NCBI RefSeq assembly: GCF_000317125.1
Contig: NC_019695.1
Span: forward strand, 1-64,000
Length of the DNA: 64,000 nt
Source of the DNA: Chroococcidiopsis thermalis PCC 7203
Lineage (GTDB): Bacteria; Cyanobacteriota; Cyanobacteriia; Cyanobacteriales; Chroococcidiopsidaceae
Direction of reading: 5' to 3'
How positions within the stretch are numbered: the stretch's first letter is position 1; each line of letters starts with the position of its first letter. The position numbers and the translations under genes are program-made. Under the pieces are notes generated by a model. The model was not told the origin of the DNA and did no database searches. It worked only from the letters and a program-made list of their open reading frames with translations. Shown piece by piece: positions 28,581 to 38,112 of the stretch.

Positions 28581-28649
28581 TTAGATTCTTCTCTAGTCAA
28601 GGTTTCCAATATTCCAACAGTCACTGGTGATTAGATTCTTCTCTAGTCA
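28581..28649. repeat. Direct 19-base repeats in a GTGGCTAGT-rich spacer
   Basis: The 19-mer TTAGATTCTTCTCTAGTCA occurs at 28581-28599 and 28631-28649. It is flanked by GTGGCTAGTGG-type units on the left and CCACTAGTCAC on the right, so the spacer can fold. The same GGTGGCTAGTGG motif recurs near 10806 and 55562. Confidence 0.6.
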
Positions 28650-28660
28650 GCAGCCACTAG

Positions 28661-29902
28661 TCACTGATTTTGTTCTACTTTATGTTGCTCTAAATTGGCT
28701 AGATCGCGAAAAACAATCAAAAATTCTTTATCGCCAATTGTACTAATTCGTGCCTCTTGGTAATGCTGTTTGTTCTTAAAAGAAACCGGAAATTGAAAAA
28801 TCTGAGTTGCGCCAGTTCTCAGAGCTAATCGAGCATATTCGAGCAGCTGTTGTGCCGTTTCTGCTGGCAAGAACTCATTCACGTTCTTACCTAAGATATC
28901 TCCATTCAAAGTAAACGAATTAGCTTCTTTTGCTGGCATATAGCTCAGACACGTACCATCTTGTTTCATCCGCAATATAGAATCTGGCAGCGCTCTTAAT
29001 ATAGTACTACTCGCCGTTTCACTTTCATACAAGGCAGATTGAACTTCTTTTTGTCGCCGCCAGTTCTGAATTAGTTTCTCCACTACGATCGCACCTAATA
29101 CGCCACAGACCAAGCCGAGAATCCCAATTGGAATTAGCAAGTCTTGAGCAGAAAAATTAGATTGCGATACATTAGACACTGCTACGTTATATTCTTTCAA
29201 AACTACTCGTGACGTGATGCCGTACAGAGCGCTACAAAACACAGTTAAAAATAAGATGAGTCCCAGCCAAGCCTGTCTGCGAAGTAAAGCAACTGTATCA
29301 GCTAAAGCAGAGGGTGATAATGTTTGAACGGGAGATTGCTGAGGTTGCTGTCGCGGAATTTGACTGCCGATTAACGAAGTCATTCTAATTCCAGCAATTA
29401 ATAGCACTACTAAACCCGAACCTAATAAGAGAATATAAAAGTTACTGAATGTCCCTCCTAAATATAATCCCTGATGAATTTCTAGCAAAAATCCGATTTG
29501 CTCTCTAGATAAACCAAGCCAGTCCCTTGCTATTGTGTAAGCTAAACCTGTTTCAGCGCTAATTGAAAGTGGTAAAAGTAAAATCAATGCGAGCAGCCGA
29601 TGGATATTGCGAATATTCGATTTTGCCAGTTCGCGATCGCTACTCCGACGATCGAGTAAATGCGTACCTGTTACGCTCATTCCCAATATTCCCAAGCTAA
29701 TCAGAATAATGTATATGGGAACGAGACGTTTGCCCAGATATTCACCTTGATGAATTGTCATCAAAACATCACCAACTGAGGTAGAAACTCCAAACCAACT
29801 TTTGCCCAAGCGGTATGCAACTCCAGTCAGCGCACTAGCAAGTAGAGGTAAAAAAAGAATTGGAGCAAGCTGACGATGCAGTTTACGAAACTCTACTTTC
29901 AT
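28661..29902 (-). CDS. PepSY-type membrane protein with C-terminal PAS-like domain
   Basis: The 413-residue protein has about six hydrophobic segments: about 14-31, 63-82, 105-123, 152-172, 213-233 and 252-273. The N-terminal half is an internal duplication: FRKLHRQLAPILFLPLLASALTG with IHQGEYLG, then IHRLLALILLLPLSISAETG with IHQGLYLG. This pattern matches PepSY-associated TM proteins, in which such His residues may bind haem or metal. Residues about 300-405 look like a PAS domain (LRALPDSILRMKQDGTCLSY, GKNVNEFLP, ARISTIGDKEFLIVFRDL). The protein may sense something at the membrane, but no kinase or cyclase output is attached. It is divergent from the large fusion gene. Confidence 0.75.
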   Translation of the reverse strand: MKVEFRKLHRQLAPILFLPLLASALTGVAYRLGKSWFGVSTSVGDVLMTIHQGEYLGKRLVPIYIILISLGILGMSVTGTHLLDRRSSDRELAKSNIRNIHRLLALILLLPLSISAETGLAYTIARDWLGLSREQIGFLLEIHQGLYLGGTFSNFYILLLGSGLVVLLIAGIRMTSLIGSQIPRQQPQQSPVQTLSPSALADTVALLRRQAWLGLILFLTVFCSALYGITSRVVLKEYNVAVSNVSQSNFSAQDLLIPIGILGLVCGVLGAIVVEKLIQNWRRQKEVQSALYESETASSTILRALPDSILRMKQDGTCLSYMPAKEANSFTLNGDILGKNVNEFLPAETAQQLLEYARLALRTGATQIFQFPVSFKNKQHYQEARISTIGDKEFLIVFRDLANLEQHKVEQNQ

Positions 29903-30362
29903 AGCAAAAAAACATCTAGGGCAGTTTTTATCTTACTCTTAATAACGCTATTTAGTAAACTGTTTAACATTAAAAATGATTATACTTAAGCCCTCTGATA
30001 TTGAGAATAACTCCTATTTTTTTGCACTTATTTAATCTGCGAGTATGAATTAATACAACCAATCATTGATAAGAGTTCATCGCTCTGGAAATGGAAAACG
30101 CGATCCAAAAACTGCTCCACATACATTCACTATGAGGCTCAGCTTTCATTAAACCCATCCAGACAAATCGCCAAATTTTTGTAATTTTTCTATCTAGCGA
30201 TAGATGCTTTTTTCCTTGTGTTATAAAGACTTTACAATCTAAGTATTAACAAATACTAAATTTTAGTAGCGAAAAATACAATATGTAATTTGATTTCTCT
30301 TTTATATTTCAATTTGAGTCATCAAGGGTGCATTTTTACGCTCGGAGTCAATAGTTATTTTT
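29903..30362. other. Divergent intergenic region before the large fusion gene
   Basis: These 460 strongly AT-rich bases separate two divergent genes. No repeat, hairpin or gene can be supported. Promoters for both neighbours are expected here, but I could not single out a convincing -35/-10 pair. Confidence 0.4.
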
Positions 30363-33300
30363 ATGAAAGTTATCTGGTTGCATTTGATTCGGTTGTTGCA
30401 GCGGCAGAATTTTTTTTCTTCTTCCAAAACCGTTCTTCCTGAAGTTGCAGCAGCTGCACTCGTTCCGCTCATTAGTTCAGCTAATTTTAATTCTTCTCTA
30501 GGTTTTTTCCTATTTCTATCAAGTGCAACCTTACTCAGATTGGTTTGGAATAGTGCAATTTTCATTCATGGCTTGGGACACGCAATCGCGATCGCCACTC
30601 TCGACCGACAAATAATTGCCCTCAATATCGCCAATATTCTCGAACATAGAAGTATTGCTGTAACTCTGCGATCGCTACTACCTTTTCAGCCAATATTTAT
30701 TCCTGGATGCGATCGAGCCGATTTATGGGTGGCAGCAGGCAATCTCACTCCTTGGCGGATCAGAATTAAAGCTCTTGGCGGGGTTTGTTTTAATCTTCTT
30801 GCTATTGCCATATTATGGCAACTTTCTTCTGATAGTTTCGGCAATATTGGGACGAGAGATCGTCAGGCGATCGCTTTTATTAGCACATTTTTTAGTCAAA
30901 CTTTTCTGGGTGCTAATTTGCTAATTATTCTTAGCTCCTGGTCCGATCTGGCAGCGTTTGTGACTGGAGTTGCAGAGATTTTTTGTTGCGGTAACTTTGG
31001 CTTTTTAGGTCAGCGCAATACGGACGACGATCCGCGCCAGCTTTTGCCAGAAAGAGTGGTAAACGTCTTTCATGCAATGGGTAGAGAGACAGAAATTCGT
31101 GGCGAACAAGCTGGTGGTGGACTGGTTGTGGCGACAAACCGAGATAATCAGACTGTATTTGTTGGGAAAAAAGTTGTCAACAAAAAAAGGGACAATTTGA
31201 CTAAATCCTTAGAAACAGCTTTTGCAGCAGAAAGACGCAGAGCAGCACTCGCAGGCATTAAACCCCTAGAATCGACAGTGATGGGGGTGTGGCACTATCG
31301 CTTTGGAACGAGTGGACCCCCTGCTGTATTGGAAACTCATTGGCATGAATGGATGAGTGCCAGACAAGCATCTATATGGCAATTTCTTGACGGAGAGTGG
31401 GTTCACCAGTATAAAAACGTCAATTATCGGATTACCCACAATGGCGATTTTGATGCTTGGACGCTGTTCGATCGCTCGATTGGAAATACTGAGTTAGGCT
31501 GGTGGTTAGAAAGAGTTTTGCATACCCCCAACCACGCACGGGGAGATTCGCCCAAAATTGCGGGCATGATGGATTTACTCGTGACTCAAGGTATGTGGGA
31601 TGCTTCGGTAAGATTAGCCTATCAACTGGCGATCGCTCCTTCAATCGAATCAGCCTTTGGCGGACAAAAACCCGCCGTTGATGCTCCGAATACAGCCCCT
31701 TCCCCGCAAGCGATCGGTAATTGGGCTGCCACGTTTGAAAATATCTTTGTGCTGTATCGCAAGCTTTTAGCAGCTCCAGATTCTCCTGCCTGTAGCCAAT
31801 ACTTTTGTCGTCTGGAACACGATATTTTACAAGCAACGACTAACGATAGCTCGATGAGCCAATGGTCTTGGCAAAGAAGAGTCACCTTTGTCAGAACGGC
31901 AATTCATGCTTTCTTTCACAACGACTTGTATTTTGCTACCAAAACGTTCATGTCGAGAGCCGAAGGGAGTTTTGGTTTAGTTACGGTTTCTACCCTAGAC
32001 GAAGGACGACTGGTACTGAGCGCTCAAGGACAACCAATGTCCGTTGGCTTCAATTGGCAAGACGGATACATGGTTTATGCCTCCGAACCAGCCGCAGTTG
32101 ATGCTGTGTTACTGAATTTACCAGAGTCTTACCGTTTGGACTTAGACCAGAAAATGGGAGAAATTGCAATGGTTACAGCCAAAGACATTGCAATTTACTC
32201 GATGAGTCAAAAATGCGAAGTACCCCAATCAGACCTCAAGGATAGATGGATCTCGATGGCAGACCACCCCTATCTGCCGCACGTTAAATATCCTGAAAAC
32301 GACACCATAGACCCAATTGCGGCTGACTGCCGAGAAATTCCACCAATTCTGGCAGAAATTAGACTATCGTGGCAGAATTCAGCCTCGCTCGATCGCCAAA
32401 GTGCAGATTATCTGGTTCATCTCTTTTGTGAAAAGGCGCATAAATTCGAGCAAAAGCGGCAAAAAATGGTGCGTGCTGGGTTGACCGGACACATGCAGCA
32501 ATTACCGTCTGTCGATCTGCTCGTGACAGGTGTAGAAAATAGTTTGTGGCTGGGAGAGAGATTTGCCCAGGATTTAAAGATTGTCTTTCCGTGGCTCAAC
32601 GTGCGGGTCATCTCTTCTAATGAAGTTTTGCAGCAGCTTCAGCACGACTTTAGCAGCTTGCAGCTCGGTAAAGATTCAATCGTCCTAGCGATTACTCAAT
32701 CGGGTCAAACGTTTCCTACGGTACAGGCGATTAATACCTTCGACCAGTTGTATCGGCAAGACATTATCGGCGAGCTGTTTATCTTGACTGGAGAGTTAAG
32801 CAGCTTTTTAGGCTCTCGGGCGATCCAACCGAAGCACTCAAATACTGTGCGTCACAATATCTTCGTCAATGGGAGCGGACGCAGAACTTCTGAACCTGCC
32901 ACGATCGCAGTTGCCGCAGCTCAACATACTTTAACGGAATTGTTACTTTATCTAGCGAAGCAGGTCAAACATCATTTTCCTGACTCCAGCCCCTTTGGAA
33001 TGACCTTGACTCAAGAAAGTCTCGCCGCCTTAGACAAGATGAAGGATGACTTTCTCGATATCAATGTCGTGCAAATTATGGGGACAACTCCCACTGGAAA
33101 CACAATTGAAACTGCGATCCGAAGAACTCTGATCGCAGGTGGTCGCACGTGGGCGCTCCATATCTTAGAAACGCCGCTAGCGTGGGGAATTCATGCTTTA
33201 TATGTCGCGATTACAGTCGGATGGGCAATTCCTTTCGGTCACACAATTCCCTTAGCTAAGACAATTTTGGATCTGATTGTTTGGGCAGCTCACATACCTC

Positions 33301-34112
33301 AAGATGCACTTTTTTTGGGAATAGTCAATCCTGCTGTTAGTTTAATTGACATTGCCATATACATTTTCGGTTCGTGGCTCTGGACGTTGGGACTGAGGTA
33401 TTTTCAAGGCAGACAACTCCTCGCTCGAATTGGCAAAAGAACCTTGGTAATTGGTGACGTACCTTGGGTGAGCAAATTATTAAAATCCTATGTCAGTAAA
33501 TTGTTTTCTCTCAGCTACGGAATTGCTTCTTTAGAAGTTCACGGAGCAAATCCAGAGGACGATTTATTGCACGATTTTGGACACCGAGTCGTGAGAGGAA
33601 CTCTGCTATTTTTGGGCGTACCCGATGGTAGGCGGGGACAAAAGCAAAAACACCAAGAAAACGCCGCCATTATGACTGGTAAACAAGCAGACGGCGTGAG
33701 AAATATTGACGTGGGACCGGAAGTTGTTGTCATGGGTACTAACCCTGAAATTGCCCGCAAAGGCTTCAGTAGCGCGATCGTTTTAGAAGGTAACGATGAG
33801 TATTTTTATTTCAGAAATGCCGCTTTTTACTTTAAAGACCAAAATGCCGAAGATCAAAAAGAGCTGATTGAGGATTTGAGAGAATCTCGATTTGGGGCTT
33901 TTGAGCGATTGCTTGCCAGTTACGTATTTTTCTGGGCTTTAGCGAAAAAAGTCGCTTCATTTCCTTTCTTGCGATACCAGCACTGGAAGTCTCAAAGCCG
34001 CACCAAGATTATGACGACTGCCGCACCAGTAGCAGGAATGAGTGTAGAAACACCAAAACAACTCTACCAACCAGGCAGAGACGACAAGCCAGAAGCAGTT
34101 ATCAGTGACTAG
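30363..34112 (+). CDS. Large membrane protein: M50-like module, class II glutaminase-like and SIS domains
   Basis: The 1249-residue protein has three recognisable parts. Residues about 25-207 are hydrophobic and resemble an M50/site-2-protease fold: HGLGH (69-73) where HExxH is expected, ALGGVCFNLLAIAI like the family's GPxxN helix, and a late Asp195 in SSWSDLAAF. Residues about 209-615 resemble the glutaminase half of GlmS: CGNFGFLG from Cys209, RGEQAGGG, HYRFGTSG (311-318), ITHNGDF (357-363), EGSFGLVTVS, VLSAQGQPMSVGF and MVYASEP. Residues about 700-890 resemble a SIS sugar-phosphate domain (LVTGVENSLWLGERFA, ITQSGQT 777-783). At least three hydrophobic segments follow at 935-1012. The catalytic Glu of M50 is Gly here. 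Any reaction is unproven. Confidence 0.72.
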   Translation: MKVIWLHLIRLLQRQNFFSSSKTVLPEVAAAALVPLISSANFNSSLGFFLFLSSATLLRLVWNSAIFIHGLGHAIAIATLDRQIIALNIANILEHRSIAVTLRSLLPFQPIFIPGCDRADLWVAAGNLTPWRIRIKALGGVCFNLLAIAILWQLSSDSFGNIGTRDRQAIAFISTFFSQTFLGANLLIILSSWSDLAAFVTGVAEIFCCGNFGFLGQRNTDDDPRQLLPERVVNVFHAMGRETEIRGEQAGGGLVVATNRDNQTVFVGKKVVNKKRDNLTKSLETAFAAERRRAALAGIKPLESTVMGVWHYRFGTSGPPAVLETHWHEWMSARQASIWQFLDGEWVHQYKNVNYRITHNGDFDAWTLFDRSIGNTELGWWLERVLHTPNHARGDSPKIAGMMDLLVTQGMWDASVRLAYQLAIAPSIESAFGGQKPAVDAPNTAPSPQAIGNWAATFENIFVLYRKLLAAPDSPACSQYFCRLEHDILQATTNDSSMSQWSWQRRVTFVRTAIHAFFHNDLYFATKTFMSRAEGSFGLVTVSTLDEGRLVLSAQGQPMSVGFNWQDGYMVYASEPAAVDAVLLNLPESYRLDLDQKMGEIAMVTAKDIAIYSMSQKCEVPQSDLKDRWISMADHPYLPHVKYPENDTIDPIAADCREIPPILAEIRLSWQNSASLDRQSADYLVHLFCEKAHKFEQKRQKMVRAGLTGHMQQLPSVDLLVTGVENSLWLGERFAQDLKIVFPWLNVRVISSNEVLQQLQHDFSSLQLGKDSIVLAITQSGQTFPTVQAINTFDQLYRQDIIGELFILTGELSSFLGSRAIQPKHSNTVRHNIFVNGSGRRTSEPATIAVAAAQHTLTELLLYLAKQVKHHFPDSSPFGMTLTQESLAALDKMKDDFLDINVVQIMGTTPTGNTIETAIRRTLIAGGRTWALHILETPLAWGIHALYVAITVGWAIPFGHTIPLAKTILDLIVWAAHIPQDALFLGIVNPAVSLIDIAIYIFGSWLWTLGLRYFQGRQLLARIGKRTLVIGDVPWVSKLLKSYVSKLFSLSYGIASLEVHGANPEDDLLHDFGHRVVRGTLLFLGVPDGRRGQKQKHQENAAIMTGKQADGVRNIDVGPEVVVMGTNPEIARKGFSSAIVLEGNDEYFYFRNAAFYFKDQNAEDQKELIEDLRESRFGAFERLLASYVFFWALAKKVASFPFLRYQHWKSQSRTKIMTTAAPVAGMSVETPKQLYQPGRDDKPEAVISD

Positions 34113-34216
34113 TAACGTCATGAGTCCCTAGCCGCTTATTAAGGTATTATTAGTAGAGCTGTCTGAGTTGAATCAGACACAAATATCAGCTTCTCATACA
34201 GCTTGGAGATACACCT

Positions 34217-34333
34217 ATGCTGACGCTTAAGATTGTCGTATATATCGTTGTTGGTTTTTTCTTGACGCTGTTCGTCTTTGGCTTTTTGTCTAATGACCCA
34301 GCTCGTAACCCCGGTCGGAGAGATCTCGACTAG
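34217..34333 (+). CDS. psbI: Photosystem II reaction center protein I
   Basis: PsbI is a 38-residue single-span thylakoid protein next to D1 that helps photosystem II assembly and stability. The product [20 protein letters not shown] followed by [18 protein letters not shown] matches the family along its whole length, including the conserved C-terminal NPGR. A GGAG site lies 8 bases before the ATG. A strong GC-rich hairpin follows at 34388-34413. It is a single-gene unit, 104 bases after the large fusion gene on the same strand. Confidence 0.97.
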
Positions 34334-34387
34334 GTAATGATAACTAGGTAACGATAAAAAGAAACCTTTACTAGCAAGTGATGTGAC

Positions 34388-34413
34388 AGCGCGTTTGGAT
34401 TTGCCAACGCGCT
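34388..34413 (+). terminator. Terminator hairpin after psbI
   Basis: AGCGCGTT pairs perfectly with AACGCGCT, with two further G-C pairs inside (one bulged T) and an ATTTG loop. It is followed by AAATTTC, so the T-tract is weak, but the stem is strong and sits 55 bases after the stop. Confidence 0.75.
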
Positions 34414-34492
34414 AAATTTCTAGCAACAAGCGGTAAAGCTGTGCGTTGGTTGGTTATACTCTGGGCTGGTTGTTTGCATCTTTAGCTGAAAT

Positions 34493-36931
34493 ATGACTCA
34501 ATCTGTGCCACCGCCCAAACCACCCGCTCTCGTTCAACATCTAACACCAAAGCAAATTTCCCCGCCCCGCAGTCGAGAAGAGCGACCTTTTGCTGTTGCT
34601 GAATTGTTGACAGCTAGATCTCCTGCCTCCCCAGCAGCGACAACCAGAACCGCAGCCGCGATCGCCATAAAAAAGGCTGTGATGTTAGGTTCTGAAGTAA
34701 CCGTTAGTTATGGTGCGGAGCAGTTTGATATTGCTCAGACAGATATAGGTATAGAACCAATTGGTAAGACAGAGAGGAAAAGACAGAAGGTAGAAGAAAA
34801 TTTTATCTGCTCCGCTGCCGCTATCTGCCATCGTACTTCTGCCGTTAAAAGACCCGCGCAACCGATTCCGGCTTTTCGCCCGTCTGGAGCGATCGTCAAA
34901 TTTAACAAGCTGTTGGCACAAGTCACGACACCAACAAACCCTTCAGAACTTAACCAAACTCGTCCTCAAGAATTAGATTTTCGCGCCCCTACACCTTCTA
35001 GCCCTTCTGGGCAAACGCAGCCGCCGCAACAAGCACCACAACCAACCCCTACCAATGTCCCAGCGACGAAACGCAGGGTGATAGAAGTCAATTCAGATCG
35101 TCAAGAATACGATGCCAATCGCCGCATCGTGACGGCAGAAGGTAGGGTTGAGGTGAGATTGCAAGATGGAGTCCTCAATGCCGATCGCTTGCAAGTTAGC
35201 ATTCCGAATTTAATTGCTGTCGGTGAAGGTAATGTCGTCTACACCACAGGCAAGCAAGTCTTAAGGGGAGAACGGTTCACATTCAACATCGTCCAAGATA
35301 GCGGGACGCTTCAAGGGGGTAGAGGAGAAATTTTTATTCCCTCAGCGAGTCAAGATTTTGCCGCTCCGCTTGAATCTGACGTGACTACGAGTAGCGTTTT
35401 GCCAGGTGGCGATCGCTTTACTCCCAACCAGCCATTACAGCAAGTCACCAATGCCGGAGGATTGAATATCAACTACGGCAGTAAAAGGGGCATAGCTGGC
35501 GTTCCTCCACTCAATCAAAAAGGTGGGACGGTAAAGCGGCTGCGATTTGAAGCCGAGACAATAAATTTCTACCGCGAAGGCTGGCAAGCACAAAATGTCA
35601 GAATCACAAACGACCCGTTTTCACCACCGGAGTTAGAGCTGAGGGCAGATCGGGTAACGTTAGTGCGAGAAACGCCTCAACGCGATCGCATTCGCACCCA
35701 AAAGCAACGTTTGGTATTCGACCAAAGATTTTCATTACCAATTCCCCGCGACCAAGCAGTGATCGATCGCAACCAGCGCGAAACCAACCCCGCCTTAGCT
35801 CAAATTGGTTTTGATGGTGACGACCGTGGCGGAATTTTTATCGAACGCAATTTCCCTATTTTCAATGCCGATGCAGTCCAGTTCAGCGTTACGCCTCAGT
35901 TTTTCGTGCAAAAAGCTATAGATGAGGGGAATGGTAATTTCTTTGACTCAGAGTATTTTGGCTTGAGGGCAAATCTGAGGGCGAGTACGGGATTGAGAAA
36001 TGCGATAACTGGTTCGGCAATCCTAACCAGTCTAGATTTTGGTGACTTAGAAGACAACTTGCGTGGCAGTTTGCGCTTTCAACAGTTAGTTGGCGGACGT
36101 TTAGCCCATACCGTCTCATTGGAAGCTAGCTACCGCGATCGCTTGTACAACGGTACTTTAGGATATCAAGATGTCCAAAGTAGCATTGGTGGAATTGTGA
36201 ATTCTCCCATCGTGCCGTTGGGGAATACAGGTATTAATTTAAGCTATCAACTAGGTTATCAATATATCAACGCCAATACAGACCGCTTGGAATTGTTAGA
36301 CACCGTGCGGGAAAACGATCGCGCTTCTCTCGGTCGCTTTCAAGGTAGTGTAGCTCTAAATCGCGGTTTTTTACTTTGGGAGGGAAAAGGTTTACCGGCA
36401 ACAGCCGAGCAAGGACTGAAATACACCCCAGTTCCAGTCGTTCCCTACTTAGCAGCTTTTGCTGGTGTCACAGGAACTAGCAGTTTCTATAGTAACGGCG
36501 ACAACCAATCAACCTTAATCGGTACGGTGGGACTAGAAGGGCAAATCGGTCATTTCTCTCGCCCATTTTTGGACTACACTCGCGTTAACGTCAGTTATTC
36601 CGAAGGGCTTCGCAGTGGCATCTCGCCATTTTTGTTCGATCGTGCTGCCGATACTCGGGTTTTAGGCTTTGGGTTTACCCAGCAACTTTACGGTCCTTTT
36701 CGCATCGGTTTTCAAACATCATTCAACCTAGACAACAACGACACGCTCAGTACCGACTACGTTTTAGAATACAGTCGGCGTACCTACGGCGTTGTCTTGC
36801 GCTACAATCCCGAACTAGAAATCGGTTCTATCAGCTTGCGAATTAGCGATTTCAACTGGACGGGTGGCGGCGATCCTTTCTCTACCACTGGAGTTCGTCC
36901 CGTGGTTGGTGGAGTGGAGAGAGGCGATTAA
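34493..36931 (+). CDS. DUF3769 family LptD/OstA-like outer membrane protein
   Basis: The 812-residue protein belongs to the cyanobacterial DUF3769 family, which replaces or resembles LptD in lipopolysaccharide delivery to the outer leaflet. A low-complexity Pro/Gln-rich N-terminal region (about 1-195) precedes an OstA-like N-domain at about 197-290 (VIEVNSDRQEYDANRRIVTAEG, then VEVRLQDGVLNADRL). The C-terminal part (about 420-812) is rich in alternating beta strands typical of a barrel (FSVTPQFF, GLRANLRAS, LEASYRDRLYNGTLGYQ). No classical signal peptide is evident at the annotated start. The end overlaps the convergent ABC gene by 4 bases. Confidence 0.85.
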   Translation: MTQSVPPPKPPALVQHLTPKQISPPRSREERPFAVAELLTARSPASPAATTRTAAAIAIKKAVMLGSEVTVSYGAEQFDIAQTDIGIEPIGKTERKRQKVEENFICSAAAICHRTSAVKRPAQPIPAFRPSGAIVKFNKLLAQVTTPTNPSELNQTRPQELDFRAPTPSSPSGQTQPPQQAPQPTPTNVPATKRRVIEVNSDRQEYDANRRIVTAEGRVEVRLQDGVLNADRLQVSIPNLIAVGEGNVVYTTGKQVLRGERFTFNIVQDSGTLQGGRGEIFIPSASQDFAAPLESDVTTSSVLPGGDRFTPNQPLQQVTNAGGLNINYGSKRGIAGVPPLNQKGGTVKRLRFEAETINFYREGWQAQNVRITNDPFSPPELELRADRVTLVRETPQRDRIRTQKQRLVFDQRFSLPIPRDQAVIDRNQRETNPALAQIGFDGDDRGGIFIERNFPIFNADAVQFSVTPQFFVQKAIDEGNGNFFDSEYFGLRANLRASTGLRNAITGSAILTSLDFGDLEDNLRGSLRFQQLVGGRLAHTVSLEASYRDRLYNGTLGYQDVQSSIGGIVNSPIVPLGNTGINLSYQLGYQYINANTDRLELLDTVRENDRASLGRFQGSVALNRGFLLWEGKGLPATAEQGLKYTPVPVVPYLAAFAGVTGTSSFYSNGDNQSTLIGTVGLEGQIGHFSRPFLDYTRVNVSYSEGLRSGISPFLFDRAADTRVLGFGFTQQLYGPFRIGFQTSFNLDNNDTLSTDYVLEYSRRTYGVVLRYNPELEIGSISLRISDFNWTGGGDPFSTTGVRPVVGGVERGD

Positions 36932-37914
36932 GACACCACGTTTCCTGCGGTAAAGACTCGCCCGATCGCTTCTTCGACTGGCGGATCGGTAACGGTTAAA
37001 TCGACGACTTCTAATTCTGCTAACATTTTTGCGACTGCTCGTGTCATTTCTTCGCGCTTGATACAAAAACGTACCGACAGACCCGTAACGGCTTTAATTT
37101 CACCATAGGGTAGCAACTCCTCTTTAGATACAGGATGGGCAAGTTCTACCTGCACTTCGCGATAGGGAGAAAAGTTATCTACAAGTTGGTCTAAACTACC
37201 ATCGTAAACTAATTGTCCTTTATGAATCACCAAAACTCGCTGACAAAGGGCAGTAATATCTGCCATATAGTGGCTGGTTAACAGAATTGTTGCCCCATAC
37301 CTTTGATTGTATTCCCGCAGAAATTCTCTCACTCCAACTTGCGCGTTCACGTCCAATCCTAAAGTCGGTTCGTCTAAAAATAAGACTTTAGGTTGATGCA
37401 GCAAGGCGGCTAGAAGTTCCGCTTTCATGCGTTCCCCCAAGGATAGTTTGCGCACGGGTTGATTCAGCTTACCTTGCAGGGAGAGCATTTCTGTTAGTTC
37501 CCCGACACGGCGGCGATACTCTTGAGTCGAAAGTCCGTAAATTGCAGCATTGATTTTTAGCGAGTCTAAAGCTGGCAAATCCCAGATCAATTGTTGCTTC
37601 TGCCCCATAACTAAGGTTATTTGCCGCAAAAATTCCGGTTGGCGTTGAAAAGGAACGTGTCCGGCTACCCTGACTCGTCCGTTAGAAGGATGGATCAAAC
37701 CCGTGAGCATTTTGAGCGTCGTCGTTTTGCCTGCTCCATTTGCCCCTAAAAAGCCAACGACTTCTCCAGGTTCAATTTGAAACGAAACTTGCTTAACTGC
37801 TTCAATTTGTCGGTACGTACGGCGAAAAAAATGACTGACAGTTCCTTTTAGTCCAGGCTCTTTTACTGCTACGGGATAGACTTTACTTAAATTTTCTACT
37901 AGGACAATAGACAT
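36928..37914 (-). CDS. ABC-2 type transporter ATP-binding protein
   Basis: This 328-residue ATPase powers an exporter. Walker A is at about 57-65 (GANGAGKTT), the signature at 157-161 (LSLGE), Walker B at 177-183 (VLFLDEP), and the switch His in LLTSHYM. The subfamily resembles NatA/ABC-2 drug or polysaccharide export ATPases, with a C-terminal extension of about 90 residues (VQVELAHPVSKEELLPYG, ending in VEEAIGRVF). No permease gene lies next to it in this window, so the partner must be elsewhere. It is convergent and overlaps the DUF3769 gene by 4 bases. Confidence 0.93.
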   Translation of the reverse strand: MSIVLVENLSKVYPVAVKEPGLKGTVSHFFRRTYRQIEAVKQVSFQIEPGEVVGFLGANGAGKTTTLKMLTGLIHPSNGRVRVAGHVPFQRQPEFLRQITLVMGQKQQLIWDLPALDSLKINAAIYGLSTQEYRRRVGELTEMLSLQGKLNQPVRKLSLGERMKAELLAALLHQPKVLFLDEPTLGLDVNAQVGVREFLREYNQRYGATILLTSHYMADITALCQRVLVIHKGQLVYDGSLDQLVDNFSPYREVQVELAHPVSKEELLPYGEIKAVTGLSVRFCIKREEMTRAVAKMLAELEVVDLTVTDPPVEEAIGRVFTAGNVVS

Positions 37915-38112
37915 AATCAGGGGAACTGGTAATAGGTAATGGGTAATTGGTAATGGGAAAGTTAAAAGTTAAAAGTCAAAAGTCAAAAATTACCGATCGC
38001 AAATGACGCATGACGAATGACCAACCACCAACTACCAACAACTAACAACTTTCATTAAAGAGAGGCTATAACCGAGTAATCTAACAGGCGCGCATACGTT
38101 AAGGATAAATCA

